Shown here piece after piece: positions 8,267 to 15,934 of a DNA stretch of 64,000 nt. This DNA is from an uncultured Intestinimonas sp. GTDB taxonomy: Bacteria > Bacillota > Clostridia > Oscillospirales > Oscillospiraceae. Position 1 is the first letter of the stretch; each line of letters opens with the position of its first letter. The DNA is taken from assembly GCF_944387725.1 (NCBI RefSeq), contig NZ_CALXGA010000001.1, positions 1 to 64,000 of the forward strand, given 5' to 3'. A program made the position numbers and the translations under genes. The notes beneath the pieces are model-generated. The model saw only the letters and a list, made by a program, of their open reading frames with translations. It was not told the origin of the DNA and ran no database searches.

Positions 8267-8692
8267 ATGGTACTCATCACACGGGAGACGGATTACGCCC
8301 TGCGGGTACTGCGGGCCCTCTCGGACGGCCAGCAGCGCACGGCGGGGGAGATCGCCGCCGGACAGCTGGTACCCAGGCAGTTCGCCTACAAGATCATTAA
8401 GAAGCTCAGCCGGGGCGGGCTGGTCACCATCACCCGGGGGGCCGACGGCGGCTGCCGCCTGGCGGCCGACCTGCGGCAGGTCTCGCTCTACGACCTCATG
8501 ACTGCCATGGAGGAGGACGCCGGCATCGTCGCCTGTATGGAGCCCGGCTATCCCTGTCCCTGGCGGGAGGCTCACGGCGGCTGCGCCATCCACTGCGGCC
8601 TGGCCCAGGTCCAGGCGCGGCTGGACGAGGCGCTGCGGACCCACGACCTCCACAGCCTGATCTTCGGGCCCGCCCAAGTCCCCTCCCCTTGA
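8267..8692 (+). CDS. Rrf2-family transcriptional regulator with cysteine cluster
   Basis: 141 aa from ATG 8267, with GAGAGGGGGG upstream. The winged-helix start (ITRETDYALRVLRALSDG, then QFAYKIIKKLSRGGLVTITRGADGGCRLA) is typical of Rrf2 proteins such as IscR, NsrR and RsrR. Cys90, Cys97, Cys106 and Cys110, with Cys63 in the wing, lie where Rrf2 sensors hold a [2Fe-2S] or [4Fe-4S] cluster; the spacing is not exactly that of IscR or NsrR. It lies 72 bp before the acyl-CoA dehydrogenase/rubredoxin fusion in the same direction. I infer a redox, O2 or NO sensor that controls itself and the next two genes. Confidence 0.88.
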   Translation: MVLITRETDYALRVLRALSDGQQRTAGEIAAGQLVPRQFAYKIIKKLSRGGLVTITRGADGGCRLAADLRQVSLYDLMTAMEEDAGIVACMEPGYPCPWREAHGGCAIHCGLAQVQARLDEALRTHDLHSLIFGPAQVPSP

Positions 8693-8764
8693 GGATTTCT
8701 TTTCTCCCCATAAAGCGAATCACCTTCATCCATATCGTTGGCAGATAAAAAAGGAGGTAACGGC

Positions 8765-10675
8765 ATGTATTTCAAGACGACCCAGGCGCACGAGGAGTTC
8801 CGGGCCAAGGTGAGAGCCTTTGCCGAAACGGAGGTAAAGCCCATCGCTTTCCTCCTGGACAAGGAGAACCAGTTCCCCGATGACGCGGTGCATAAAATGG
8901 CCGAGCTGGGGCTCATGGGCATCCCCTATCCCAAGGAGTACGGCGGCGCGGGGCTGGACGTGCTCAGCTATGCCATCGCCGTGGAGGAGCTCTCCCGGGT
9001 AGACGGCGGCACCGGCGTCATCCTCTCCGCCCATGTCTCCCTGGGCTCCTGGCCCATCTTCGCCTTCGGCACCGAGGAGCAGAAGCAAAAGTACCTGGTG
9101 CCCCTGGCCAAGGGTGAGAAAATCGGCGCCTTCGGCCTCACCGAGCCCAACGCCGGCTCCGACGCCGGCGGCACCGAGACCACCGCAGTGGACAAGGGGG
9201 ACTACTACCTCCTCAACGGCGGCAAGATCTTCATCACCAACGCCCCCAAGGCGGACACCTATGTGGTCTTCGCCGTCACCACCCCCGACATCGGCACCCG
9301 GGGCATCTCCGCCTTCATCGTGGAGAAGGGCTGGAAGGGCTTTGACTTCGGCGACCACTACGACAAGATGGGCATTCGCTCCTCCTCCACCGCCGAGCTC
9401 ATCTTCAACGACGTGAAGGTGCCCAAGGAGAACCTGCTGGGCAAGGAGGGCGACGGCTTCAAGATCGCCATGGCCACTCTGGACGGCGGGCGCATCGGCA
9501 TCGCCTCCCAGGCTCTGGGCATCGCCCAGGGGGCCAACGACGCCGCTGTGGAGTATGCCAAGGAGCGCATCCAGTTCGGCAAGCCCATCGGCTTCCAGCA
9601 GTCCATCTCCTTCAAGCTGGCCGACATGGCCACCAAGCTGCGCTGCGCCCGGTTCCTGGTCTACTCCGCCGCCGAGCTCAAGGAGCACCATGAGCCCTAC
9701 GCCATGGAGGCCGCCATGGCCAAGATGTACGCCTCCGACATCGCCCTGGAGGTTACCAACGACGCCCTGCAGATCCACGGCGGCGCCGGCTTCATGAAGG
9801 GCATGGAGGTGGAGCGGGCCTACCGGGACGCCAAGATCACCACCATCTACGAGGGCACCAACGAGATTCAGCGTGTGGTCATCGCCTCCCACATCATGGG
9901 CAAGCCCCCCAAGAGCGAGGGCGGCTCCTCCAGCCGGCCCAAGAAGCCCGCTCCCATCACCGGCATCCGCAAGAAGCACATCCTCCGGGAGGGCTCTGCG
10001 GAGGAGAAGGTGGCCGAGCTGGTGGCCTGCCTCCAGAAGGACGGCTACGACTTCACTGTGGGCATCCCCATGGACACCCCCATTCCCCGGGCCGAACGGG
10101 TGGTCTCCGCCGGACAGGGCATCGGGAGCAAGGAGAACATGAAGCTCATCGAGGACCTGGCCCGGGCCGCCGGCGCCGCCGTGGGCTCCTCCCGCCCGGT
10201 GGCCGAGACCCTCAAGTATGTCACCCTGGACCGCTATGTGGGCATGTCCGGCCAGAAGTTCACCGGCAACCTCTACATCGCCTGCGGCATTTCCGGCGCG
10301 GTGCAGCACCTCAAGGGCATCAAGGATGCCTCCACCATTGTGGCCATCAACAAGAACGCCGGGGCCCCCATCTTCAAGAACTGCGACTACGGCATTGTGG
10401 GGGATGTCAATGAGATCCTGCCCCTGCTGGCCAAGGCCCTGGACACCGGGGAGAAGCAGCCCGCTCCGCCCATGGTGAAGATGAAGCGCCCCACTCCGCC
10501 CAAGCCCGAGCCCATCGGCAAGCGGTATGTCTGCGGCGGCTGCGGCTATGAGTACATCCCCGAGCTGGGCGACGAGGACGCTGAGATCGCCCCCGGCACC
10601 CTCTTCGAGAGCCTGCCTGAGGACTGGGTCTGCCCCGAGTGCGCCGAGGGCAAGGACATGTTTATTGAAGCGTAA
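8765..10675 (+). CDS. Fusion: acyl-CoA dehydrogenase / EtfA FAD domain / rubredoxin
   Basis: 636 aa from ATG 8765 (AAAGGAGG eight bases upstream). Residues 1-381 are a complete short-chain acyl-CoA dehydrogenase: [16 protein letters not shown], and the catalytic glutamate Glu363 in [11 protein letters not shown] Pro/Lys/Ser linker (about 384-400) leads to residues 400-555, which match the C-terminal FAD domain of electron-transfer flavoprotein alpha ([42 protein letters not shown] [25 protein letters not shown]-type [16 protein letters not shown]). Residues 585-636 are rubredoxin, with iron ligands Cys590, Cys593, Cys623 and Cys626. No EtfB gene is present. Electrons should pass from acyl-CoA via two FADs to rubredoxin; the flavodiiron gene 14 bp downstream is the likely acceptor. 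Confidence 0.93.
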   Translation: MYFKTTQAHEEFRAKVRAFAETEVKPIAFLLDKENQFPDDAVHKMAELGLMGIPYPKEYGGAGLDVLSYAIAVEELSRVDGGTGVILSAHVSLGSWPIFAFGTEEQKQKYLVPLAKGEKIGAFGLTEPNAGSDAGGTETTAVDKGDYYLLNGGKIFITNAPKADTYVVFAVTTPDIGTRGISAFIVEKGWKGFDFGDHYDKMGIRSSSTAELIFNDVKVPKENLLGKEGDGFKIAMATLDGGRIGIASQALGIAQGANDAAVEYAKERIQFGKPIGFQQSISFKLADMATKLRCARFLVYSAAELKEHHEPYAMEAAMAKMYASDIALEVTNDALQIHGGAGFMKGMEVERAYRDAKITTIYEGTNEIQRVVIASHIMGKPPKSEGGSSSRPKKPAPITGIRKKHILREGSAEEKVAELVACLQKDGYDFTVGIPMDTPIPRAERVVSAGQGIGSKENMKLIEDLARAAGAAVGSSRPVAETLKYVTLDRYVGMSGQKFTGNLYIACGISGAVQHLKGIKDASTIVAINKNAGAPIFKNCDYGIVGDVNEILPLLAKALDTGEKQPAPPMVKMKRPTPPKPEPIGKRYVCGGCGYEYIPELGDEDAEIAPGTLFESLPEDWVCPECAEGKDMFIEA

Positions 10676-10689
10676 AGGAGGAAGCGACC

Positions 10690-11904
10690 ATGTACTGTGT
10701 GCGTAATGTGACGGAAGACCTCTACTGGGTGGGGGCCAACGACCACCGGCTCCACCTCTTCGAGAACATCCACCCCATTCCCCGGGGGGTGAGCTACAAC
10801 TCCTACCTGCTCCTGGACGAGAAGACCGCCCTTTTTGATACGGTGGACTGGTCTGTCTGCCGGCAGCTCCTGGAGAACATCGAGCATCTGCTGGACGGCC
10901 GGCCCCTGGACTACCTGGTCATCAACCACATGGAGCCCGACCACGGCGCCTCCATCGAGGAGATCCTCATCCGCTGGCCGGAGGTGAAGGTCATCTCCAC
11001 CGAGAAGTCCTTCATGCTCATGCGGCAGTTCGGCTTCCATGTGGACAGCCACGAGCTCATCGAGGTGAAGGAGGGGGATACCCAGTCCTTCGGCAAGCAT
11101 GTGGTCACCTTTGTGGCCGCCCCCATGGTCCACTGGCCCGAGGCCATGGTGACCTTCGACACCACCAACGGCGTCCTCTTCTCCGCCGACGCCTTCGGCT
11201 CCTTCGGCGCTCTGGACGGCAAGCTCTTCGCCGACGAGGTGAACTTTGACCGGGACTGGATCGACGACGCCCGGCGCTACCTCACCAACATCGTGGGCAA
11301 GTACGGCCCTCACGTCCAGCTCCTGCTGGGGAAGGCCAGCGGCATTCTGGACCAGATCAAGTACATCTGCCCCCTTCACGGTCCCGTGTGGCGGAAGGAC
11401 CTGATGTACTTCATCGGCAAGTACGACAAGTGGAGCCGCTACGAGCCCGAGGAGAAGGGTGTGATGATCGCCTATGCCTCCATGTACGGGAACACCGAGG
11501 CCGCCGCTCAGGCCCTGGCCTCCAAGCTCTGCGAGAAGGGCGTCACCAACGTGTGGGTTTACGACGTGTCCAACACCCATGTCTCCCAGCTGGTGAGCGA
11601 GTCCTTCCGCCTGAGCCACATCGTTCTGGCCAGCGTCACCTATAACCTGGGCATTTACCCCGTCATGCACGACTATCTGATGCACCTCAAGGCCCTGAAC
11701 CTCCAGCACCGGACCTTCGCCATCATCGAGAACGGCTCCTGGGCCTGCAAGTCCGGGGACCTGATGCAGAAGTTCGTGGACGAGGAAATGAAGAACATGA
11801 CCGTCCTCAACGAGCGTCTGAGCCTGGCCTCCGCCCTCAACGACAGCAAGGCTGTGGAGCTGGACACCCTGGCCACCGCCATCGTGGAGTCTGTCAACGC
11901 CTAA
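10690..11904 (+). CDS. fprA: FprA-type flavodiiron protein (O2/NO reductase)
   Basis: 404 aa, standard class A flavodiiron length. The metallo-beta-lactamase-like half holds the full di-iron ligand set: His80, Glu82, Asp84, His85 (HMEPDH), His148, Asp167 and His230. The C-terminal flavodoxin domain begins near residue 258 and shows the FMN loop ASMYGNTEA and ENGSWAC. Such proteins reduce O2 to water or NO to N2O with electrons from rubredoxin. The only rubredoxin domain seen in the window is at the C-terminus of the preceding gene, whose stop is 14 bp before this ATG with AAAGGAGG in the gap, so the two are almost certainly co-transcribed partners. Confidence 0.95.
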   Translation: MYCVRNVTEDLYWVGANDHRLHLFENIHPIPRGVSYNSYLLLDEKTALFDTVDWSVCRQLLENIEHLLDGRPLDYLVINHMEPDHGASIEEILIRWPEVKVISTEKSFMLMRQFGFHVDSHELIEVKEGDTQSFGKHVVTFVAAPMVHWPEAMVTFDTTNGVLFSADAFGSFGALDGKLFADEVNFDRDWIDDARRYLTNIVGKYGPHVQLLLGKASGILDQIKYICPLHGPVWRKDLMYFIGKYDKWSRYEPEEKGVMIAYASMYGNTEAAAQALASKLCEKGVTNVWVYDVSNTHVSQLVSESFRLSHIVLASVTYNLGIYPVMHDYLMHLKALNLQHRTFAIIENGSWACKSGDLMQKFVDEEMKNMTVLNERLSLASALNDSKAVELDTLATAIVESVNA

Positions 11905-11952
11905 ACTCCGTTTGATTCTTCGCAACAGGACAAAACCTGCCATTTTCCCCAA

Positions 11953-11985
11953 GGAAGCCCCGCCGCGTTCTGCGGCGGGGCTTCC
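11953..11985 (+). terminator. Terminator after fprA
   Basis: Fourteen-pair perfect stem GGAAGCCCCGCCGC/GCGGCGGGGCTTCC with a GTTCT-containing loop; only a short T run follows (CGGTTTTCC). Confidence 0.7.
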
Positions 11986-12102
11986 CGGTTTTCCGGTGGG
12001 ACGTGCCGCCCCCCCCAGACCGGACGGAATCCGGCCGGACAGCCCCCGCCGGGGTCCAAACCATCCGCGTAAGGATAAAAAAAGAAAAAGTGGAATGATA
12101 CG

Positions 12103-12131
12103 GTATAAAAGCCCAGAGAGATGTCCACAAT
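12103..12131 (+). promoter_or_regulatory. Sigma-F-like forespore promoter of spoIIQ
   Basis: GTATA (12103-12107) and GTCCACAAT (12123-12131), spacer 15, match the sigma-F pattern GYATA / GGnnAnAnT with one mismatch in the -10. spoIIQ is a classic sigma-F target. Confidence 0.55.
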
Positions 12132-12203
12132 AGGGGTGGAGCGGTTCGGAGGACAAGACCGCCGGCCCTCCGCCATTTTGAATTGTGAACATGGAGGCTA
12201 ACG

Positions 12204-12935
12204 ATGAAAAAGAAACCGATGCTGGAACGGCTCGGCGACTTTATGGAGGGGAAGGGCTTCTACATAGTCCTGTTCCTTTGCGTCGCCGCAATCGGAATTT
12301 CGGGCTATTATCTCTTTTCCTCTCTGGACCTGGGGGGCGGGGACGCCGCCGTGGCGGCGCCCACCCAGGTGGTGGTCACCCCCTCTCCCACCGTACAGGC
12401 GGTGAAGCCGTCGGTGAACCCGGCGCCCTCGCCCTCGGTCCGTCCCTCGGCCACGCCGGAGCCCTCGGCCCCGGCCGCGCCGTCGCCCACGCCGGAGCCC
12501 ACCCCTGAGGCCACTCCCACGGTCTCCATCTTTGTCTGGCCCGTCCGGGGCCAGGTGGTGGCCGACTGGTCTCTGGAGGTGCTGGCCTATGACGAGACCA
12601 TGGGCGACTGGCGCACCCACTCCGGCGTGGACATCGCCGCCCCCGTGGGGACCCAGGTGATGGCCGCCGCCGCCGGCACCGTGGCCAGCGTGGAGCAGGA
12701 CGACCTCATGGGAACCACCGTGACCATCGCCCACGCCCAGGGTCTCTCCAGCGTCTACGCCAACCTGGGGGAGATCCCCACGGTGGAGGCGGGGGATCAT
12801 GTGGACGCCGGAGACGTCATCGGGGCCATTGGCACCACCGCCGTGGCCGAGCTGGCCCGGGCCCCCCATCTCCACCTGGAGATGATCCAGGACGGGGAGA
12901 GCGTGGACCCGCTGATCTATCTGCCGGAGCAGTAA
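12204..12935 (+). CDS. spoIIQ: SpoIIQ-like M23-family forespore membrane protein
   Basis: 243 aa. One membrane helix (about 19-40, IVLFLCVAAIGISGYYLF), a Pro/Ser/Thr linker (about 50-108), and a LytM/M23 domain (about 112-243). His139 and Asp143 (THSGVDIAA) and His222/His224 (PHLHLEM) make a complete zinc site, unlike Bacillus subtilis SpoIIQ, which lost it; clostridial SpoIIQ proteins keep it. The DDLMGTTVTIAHAQGLSSVYANL stretch is SpoIIQ-like. In the family it joins SpoIIIAH across the engulfing membranes to keep the forespore fed. Start set by GGAGG seven bases upstream. The sigma-F-like promoter supports the call. Confidence 0.8.
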   Translation: MKKKPMLERLGDFMEGKGFYIVLFLCVAAIGISGYYLFSSLDLGGGDAAVAAPTQVVVTPSPTVQAVKPSVNPAPSPSVRPSATPEPSAPAAPSPTPEPTPEATPTVSIFVWPVRGQVVADWSLEVLAYDETMGDWRTHSGVDIAAPVGTQVMAAAAGTVASVEQDDLMGTTVTIAHAQGLSSVYANLGEIPTVEAGDHVDAGDVIGAIGTTAVAELARAPHLHLEMIQDGESVDPLIYLPEQ

Positions 12936-12964
12936 GAACCTTCCCGAAGAACCCATAGACGCGC

Positions 12965-12994
12965 CAGGGCGCCGGAACATCCTCCGGCGCCCTG
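12965..12994. terminator. Convergent terminator between spoIIQ and the F420-ligase-like gene
   Basis: CAGGGCGCCGGA pairs with TCCGGCGCCCTG around ACATCC. It lies 30 bp after spoIIQ and 13 bp beyond the end of the opposing gene. Confidence 0.7.
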
Positions 12995-13006
12995 CCTCTG
13001 TTTCCC

Positions 13007-14197
13007 CTATTTTGTGTAGTTGTCAAAGTAGCCCTGGACCAGGACAATGGGCGTACCCTTGTCGCCGCTTCCGGAGGTGAGGTCACACAGGGAGCCGATG
13101 AGGTCGGTGAGGCGGCGGGGCGTGGTGCCCTGGGAGACCATCTGCCCCACCAGGTCGGCGTCCTTGTGGCGGATATAGTCGGAGACGGCCTCCCGCAGGG
13201 CCTCGCCGGAGAGGTGGGCGAACTCGTTGTCCGCCAGGTACTTGAGCTTGACCTCGCTGGGCTGGCCCTCCAGCCCGGCGGTGTAGGCGGGGGAGACCAC
13301 TGGGTCGGCCAGCTCCCAGATCTTCCCCACCGGGTCTTTGAAGGCGCCGTCGCCGTAGATCATGACCTCCACATGGGCCCCGGTCCGGGCCTCCAGCTTT
13401 TGTTGGATGTCCTCCACCACCCGCCGGCAGTCCCGGGGGAAGAGCTTGACCTTGTCCTCAGTGGCCTTGTTGCTGCCCAGAAGGCCGTAGGCCTCGTTAT
13501 AGCCGCTGCCCTCCACCGGGGCGGTCAGAAGCTCGTCCAGGCCCAGCACCTGCGCGGCCCCGGCCTGTTTGAGCAGGCGCTTGGAACGCGCCCGGGTGTG
13601 GATGTCGCAGCAGAGGACGTGCTGGGTGTAGTCCAGAACGGCCCGGCAGTCGTTGGCCAGCACCACCTCCACCTCACAGCCGCAGGTCTGGATAAGCTCC
13701 TTGTAGTAGGCTAGGTAGTCCACGCCGGTGAAAACGTGCTTGGGGAAGCCGAAAAGGTCCCGGTACCGGGCCTCGCTGAGGACGTCCCGGAAGGGGTCCA
13801 CCCCCTTCTCCTCCACCAGGTCCAGGTCCACCAGATGGTTGCCCACCTCGTCGGCGGGATAGCTGAGCAGAAGCACCAGCTTTTTGGCCCCGGTGGCGAT
13901 GCCCCGCAGGCAGATAGCAAAGCGGTTGCGGCTGAGGATGGGAAAGACCACGCCCACGGTGTGTCCGCCGAATTTGGCCCGCACATCGGCGGCAATCTGG
14001 TCCACGGTGGCGTAGTTGCCCTGGGCCCGGGCCACCACGGCCTCGGTGACGGCCACCACGTCCCGGTCCCCCAGAGAAAAGCCCCCTTGCTCCGCCGCGG
14101 CCAGCACGCTGTCCACAACAATCTGGGCGATGTCGTCCCCCTCCCGGATGATGGGGGCGCGGATGCCCCTGGATACTGTGCCCACAAGTCTCTCCAT
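13007..14197 (-). CDS. Coenzyme F420-0:L-glutamate ligase family protein
   Basis: 396 aa. Segments SVLAAAEQGGFSLGDRDVVAVTEAVVARAQGNY and VVFPILSRNRFAICLRGIA resemble the CofE/F420 ligase fold, which adds glutamate to a small acceptor using a nucleotide triphosphate. The chain is longer than archaeal CofE (about 250 aa), with an extra C-terminal region. No other F420 gene is present here, and organisms of this kind are not known to make F420, so the true substrate is probably different and unknown. ATG 14197 is reached from TATAAT on the minus strand near 14254. It is convergent with spoIIQ and a family A repeat lies upstream. Confidence 0.7.
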   Translation of the reverse strand: MERLVGTVSRGIRAPIIREGDDIAQIVVDSVLAAAEQGGFSLGDRDVVAVTEAVVARAQGNYATVDQIAADVRAKFGGHTVGVVFPILSRNRFAICLRGIATGAKKLVLLLSYPADEVGNHLVDLDLVEEKGVDPFRDVLSEARYRDLFGFPKHVFTGVDYLAYYKELIQTCGCEVEVVLANDCRAVLDYTQHVLCCDIHTRARSKRLLKQAGAAQVLGLDELLTAPVEGSGYNEAYGLLGSNKATEDKVKLFPRDCRRVVEDIQQKLEARTGAHVEVMIYGDGAFKDPVGKIWELADPVVSPAYTAGLEGQPSEVKLKYLADNEFAHLSGEALREAVSDYIRHKDADLVGQMVSQGTTPRRLTDLIGSLCDLTSGSGDKGTPIVLVQGYFDNYTK

Positions 14198-14375
14198 AAT
14201 GGTCGTTCCTCCGTCGTATCAGATGGGCCCCTAACCGGGGCGCTTTTGTCATTATATACGTTTTTTCGACGGATGAAAAGGGGGTTTCAAACTTGTCTTG
14301 CCTCTGGGTGCGCACTGGGGCTCAGACGCTCAGCCTGCCCAGGCGCGAATGTAAGATTCTGACCGGATGGAGCGC

Positions 14376-14541
14376 TAGGGCTTGTTTGAAACATGTCAAC
14401 ATGCCCAACCGGCGGGGCTTTTGCCCCCTGGACGGCGCAATTTTTCCTTGCAATCCGCCAGGATTCCTGGGTCAAAATTGCTTGCCAGCGGCCCAAAATC
14501 CCTCGCTGCCGGACACATCGCCAATTTTCAAACAAGCCCTA
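14376..14541 (+). mobile_element. Family A MITE-like repeat, copy 1
   Basis: 166 bp with inverted ends TAGGGCTTGTTTGAAA, flanked as C-TA...TA-G, so the empty site would read CTAG. Its right end overlaps the TAG stop (14539-14541) of the minus-strand phosphate permease gene. The interior runs in the same direction as copy 5 and opposite to copies 2-4. No coding capacity; a TA duplication would fit mobilisation by an IS630/Tc1-type transposase. Confidence 0.85.
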
Positions 14542-15561
14542 GAAGCGAAGAAGGACTTTGGCCAGGAGAAAGCCCAGCAGGGCGCAGCCGGGGAAGGTGA
14601 GCAGCCAGGTCAGGCCAATGGCCCGGGCCGTCCGCCAGCCGGCGGAGCCCCCGGCGGACCCCACCCCCAGCATGGCGGCGGTCTTGGCGTGGGTGGTGGA
14701 GACAGGGAGGCCCAGCAGGGTGCACAGCAGCAGGCAGATCCCCCCGGCCAGGTCGGCCCGGCAGCCCTGCCGGGGGTCCAGGCGGACCATGTCCCGGCCC
14801 AGGGTGTCCAGGATGCGCCGCCCCCCCAGGCAGGTGCCCAGGGCCATGGTGAGGGCGCACAGGGCCAGGAGCCAGAAGGGGAGAGCCATGGGGCCGCTCT
14901 CCCGCTGGCCCTGGGCCAGGGCGGTCCCCAGGAGGAAGACCCCCAGGAACTTCTGCCCGTCCTGGGCCCCGTGGAGGAAGGCCATGGCTGCGGCTCCGGC
15001 GGCCTGGGCCCGGCGGTAGAAGGCGGCCCCCCGCCGCCGGGTTCGGAGCCGCCCCAGCCTCCGGCCCAGCAGGAAGCCCAGCCCCACCGAGAGGATCAGC
15101 CCCCACAGCAGGCCGGCCCACACCCGCCCGTTGACGTTGGAGAGTCCCCCGCCCAGGGCGGCAGCGGCTCCGGTGAGGGCAGCCGCCAGGGCGTGGCTCT
15201 CGCTGGTGGGGATGCCAAGGACCCAGGCCGCCGCGGCCCACAGCACCACAGACCCCAGGGCGGCGCACAGGGCGCACAGAGCAGCCCCAGGCCGAGGGCC
15301 GAAGTCGGCCAGACTGTAGATGCTCCAGGCCACGGCGGGACGGAGGGCGGCGGTGACCGCCGCCCCCAGGAGATTGCACCCCGCCGCCAGGGCCACGGCG
15401 GAGGGGTAGGAGAGGGTCCCGGAGGAGACGGTGGTGGCGATGGCGTTGGGGGCGTCGGTCCAGCCGTTGACCAGGAGGACCCCCAGGGTCAGCAGAACCA
15501 CCAGCCGGAAGCTTGGGTCGGAGAGCTGGGCGAGAAAGCCGGAAAAGGTCAGCGTGGACAC
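14539..15561 (-). CDS. Inorganic phosphate transporter, Pit family
   Basis: About 340 aa. A hydrophobic, multi-helix protein with the Pit signatures: VNGWTDAPNAIATTVSSGTLS near the N-terminus and PVSTTHAKTAAMLGVGSA near the C-terminus, plus PTSESHALAAALTGA. It should move phosphate with a cation across the membrane. The start is uncertain: there is no good ATG. GTG 15561 overlaps AGGAGG, while CTG 15552 lies eight bases after it and would be the better-spaced start. The TAG stop lies exactly at the end of a family A repeat. No PhoU/DUF47 partner adjoins it. Confidence 0.9.
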   Translation of the reverse strand: MSTLTFSGFLAQLSDPSFRLVVLLTLGVLLVNGWTDAPNAIATTVSSGTLSYPSAVALAAGCNLLGAAVTAALRPAVAWSIYSLADFGPRPGAALCALCAALGSVVLWAAAAWVLGIPTSESHALAAALTGAAAALGGGLSNVNGRVWAGLLWGLILSVGLGFLLGRRLGRLRTRRRGAAFYRRAQAAGAAAMAFLHGAQDGQKFLGVFLLGTALAQGQRESGPMALPFWLLALCALTMALGTCLGGRRILDTLGRDMVRLDPRQGCRADLAGGICLLLCTLLGLPVSTTHAKTAAMLGVGSAGGSAGWRTARAIGLTWLLTFPGCALLGFLLAKVLLRF

Positions 15562-15621
15562 CTCCTTTTTCCAAGCGTATGGGCCCCGGGCCGGGGATAT
15601 GCGTTGGGGAAAAATCCGCCC

Positions 15622-15650
15622 TTGCAAAATGCCGCCGGGTGGGTTATACT
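15622..15650 (+). promoter_or_regulatory. Promoter of the gcv operon
   Basis: TTGCAA (15622-15627) and TATACT (15645-15650), 17-base spacer, about 30 bp before the glycine riboswitch. Confidence 0.75.
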
Positions 15651-15675
15651 GGGGTTGGAAAAGTGAACCGGCGGA

Positions 15676-15850
15676 TGATGGCATCGGGAGAGACCGCGCT
15701 TGCGGCGCCGAAGGGGCTTGGCAAGAAACTCTCAGGCAAACGTACCGATGCCGGACGGAACTCCGAAGACCAAAGGGGCCACCGGCCCCGGCGGACCGAA
15801 GAAGCAACCTGTCCCGGAAGTGGGGCGGAGAATCTTTCAGGTAAACAGAC
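15676..15850 (+). promoter_or_regulatory. Tandem glycine riboswitch
   Basis: First aptamer: GGGAGAGACCG (15689 on), GGCGCCGAAGGGGC, then AAACTCTCAGGCAAA near 15735. Second aptamer: GGACCGAAGAAGCAACC (about 15794-15810), then AATCTTTCAGGTAAA ending near 15845. These are the conserved core blocks of the two-aptamer glycine riboswitch. It precedes gcvT, its standard target, and its 3' end runs into a terminator stem, so glycine binding should favour read-through and raise expression of the cleavage system. Confidence 0.93.
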
Positions 15851-15884
15851 GGAGGCGCGCCTTTTTTTGGTGCGCCTCCGTCTG
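15846..15884 (+). terminator. Riboswitch expression-platform terminator
   Basis: CAGACGGAGGCGC pairs with GCGCCTCCGTCTG (13 bp), and a short T run (CCTGTTTTGG) follows. The left arm begins inside the last conserved bases of aptamer 2, so ligand binding and terminator formation should compete. Confidence 0.8.
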
Positions 15885-15934
15885 CCTGTTTTGGTCCTAC
15901 CGATTCCATTTTTGTGAGAAAGAAGGGATGCCGA

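Noticed and set aside
8765..10675. Frameshift or assembly joining of separate bcd, etfA and rubredoxin genes
   Set aside because: One continuous frame has sensible Pro/Lys linkers between domains and uniform codon use; no internal ribosome site or stop was seen at the joints.
12204..12935. Secreted cell-wall hydrolase of phage origin
   Set aside because: The single N-terminal membrane helix, Pro-rich linker and forespore-type promoter fit SpoIIQ better, and no phage genes are nearby.
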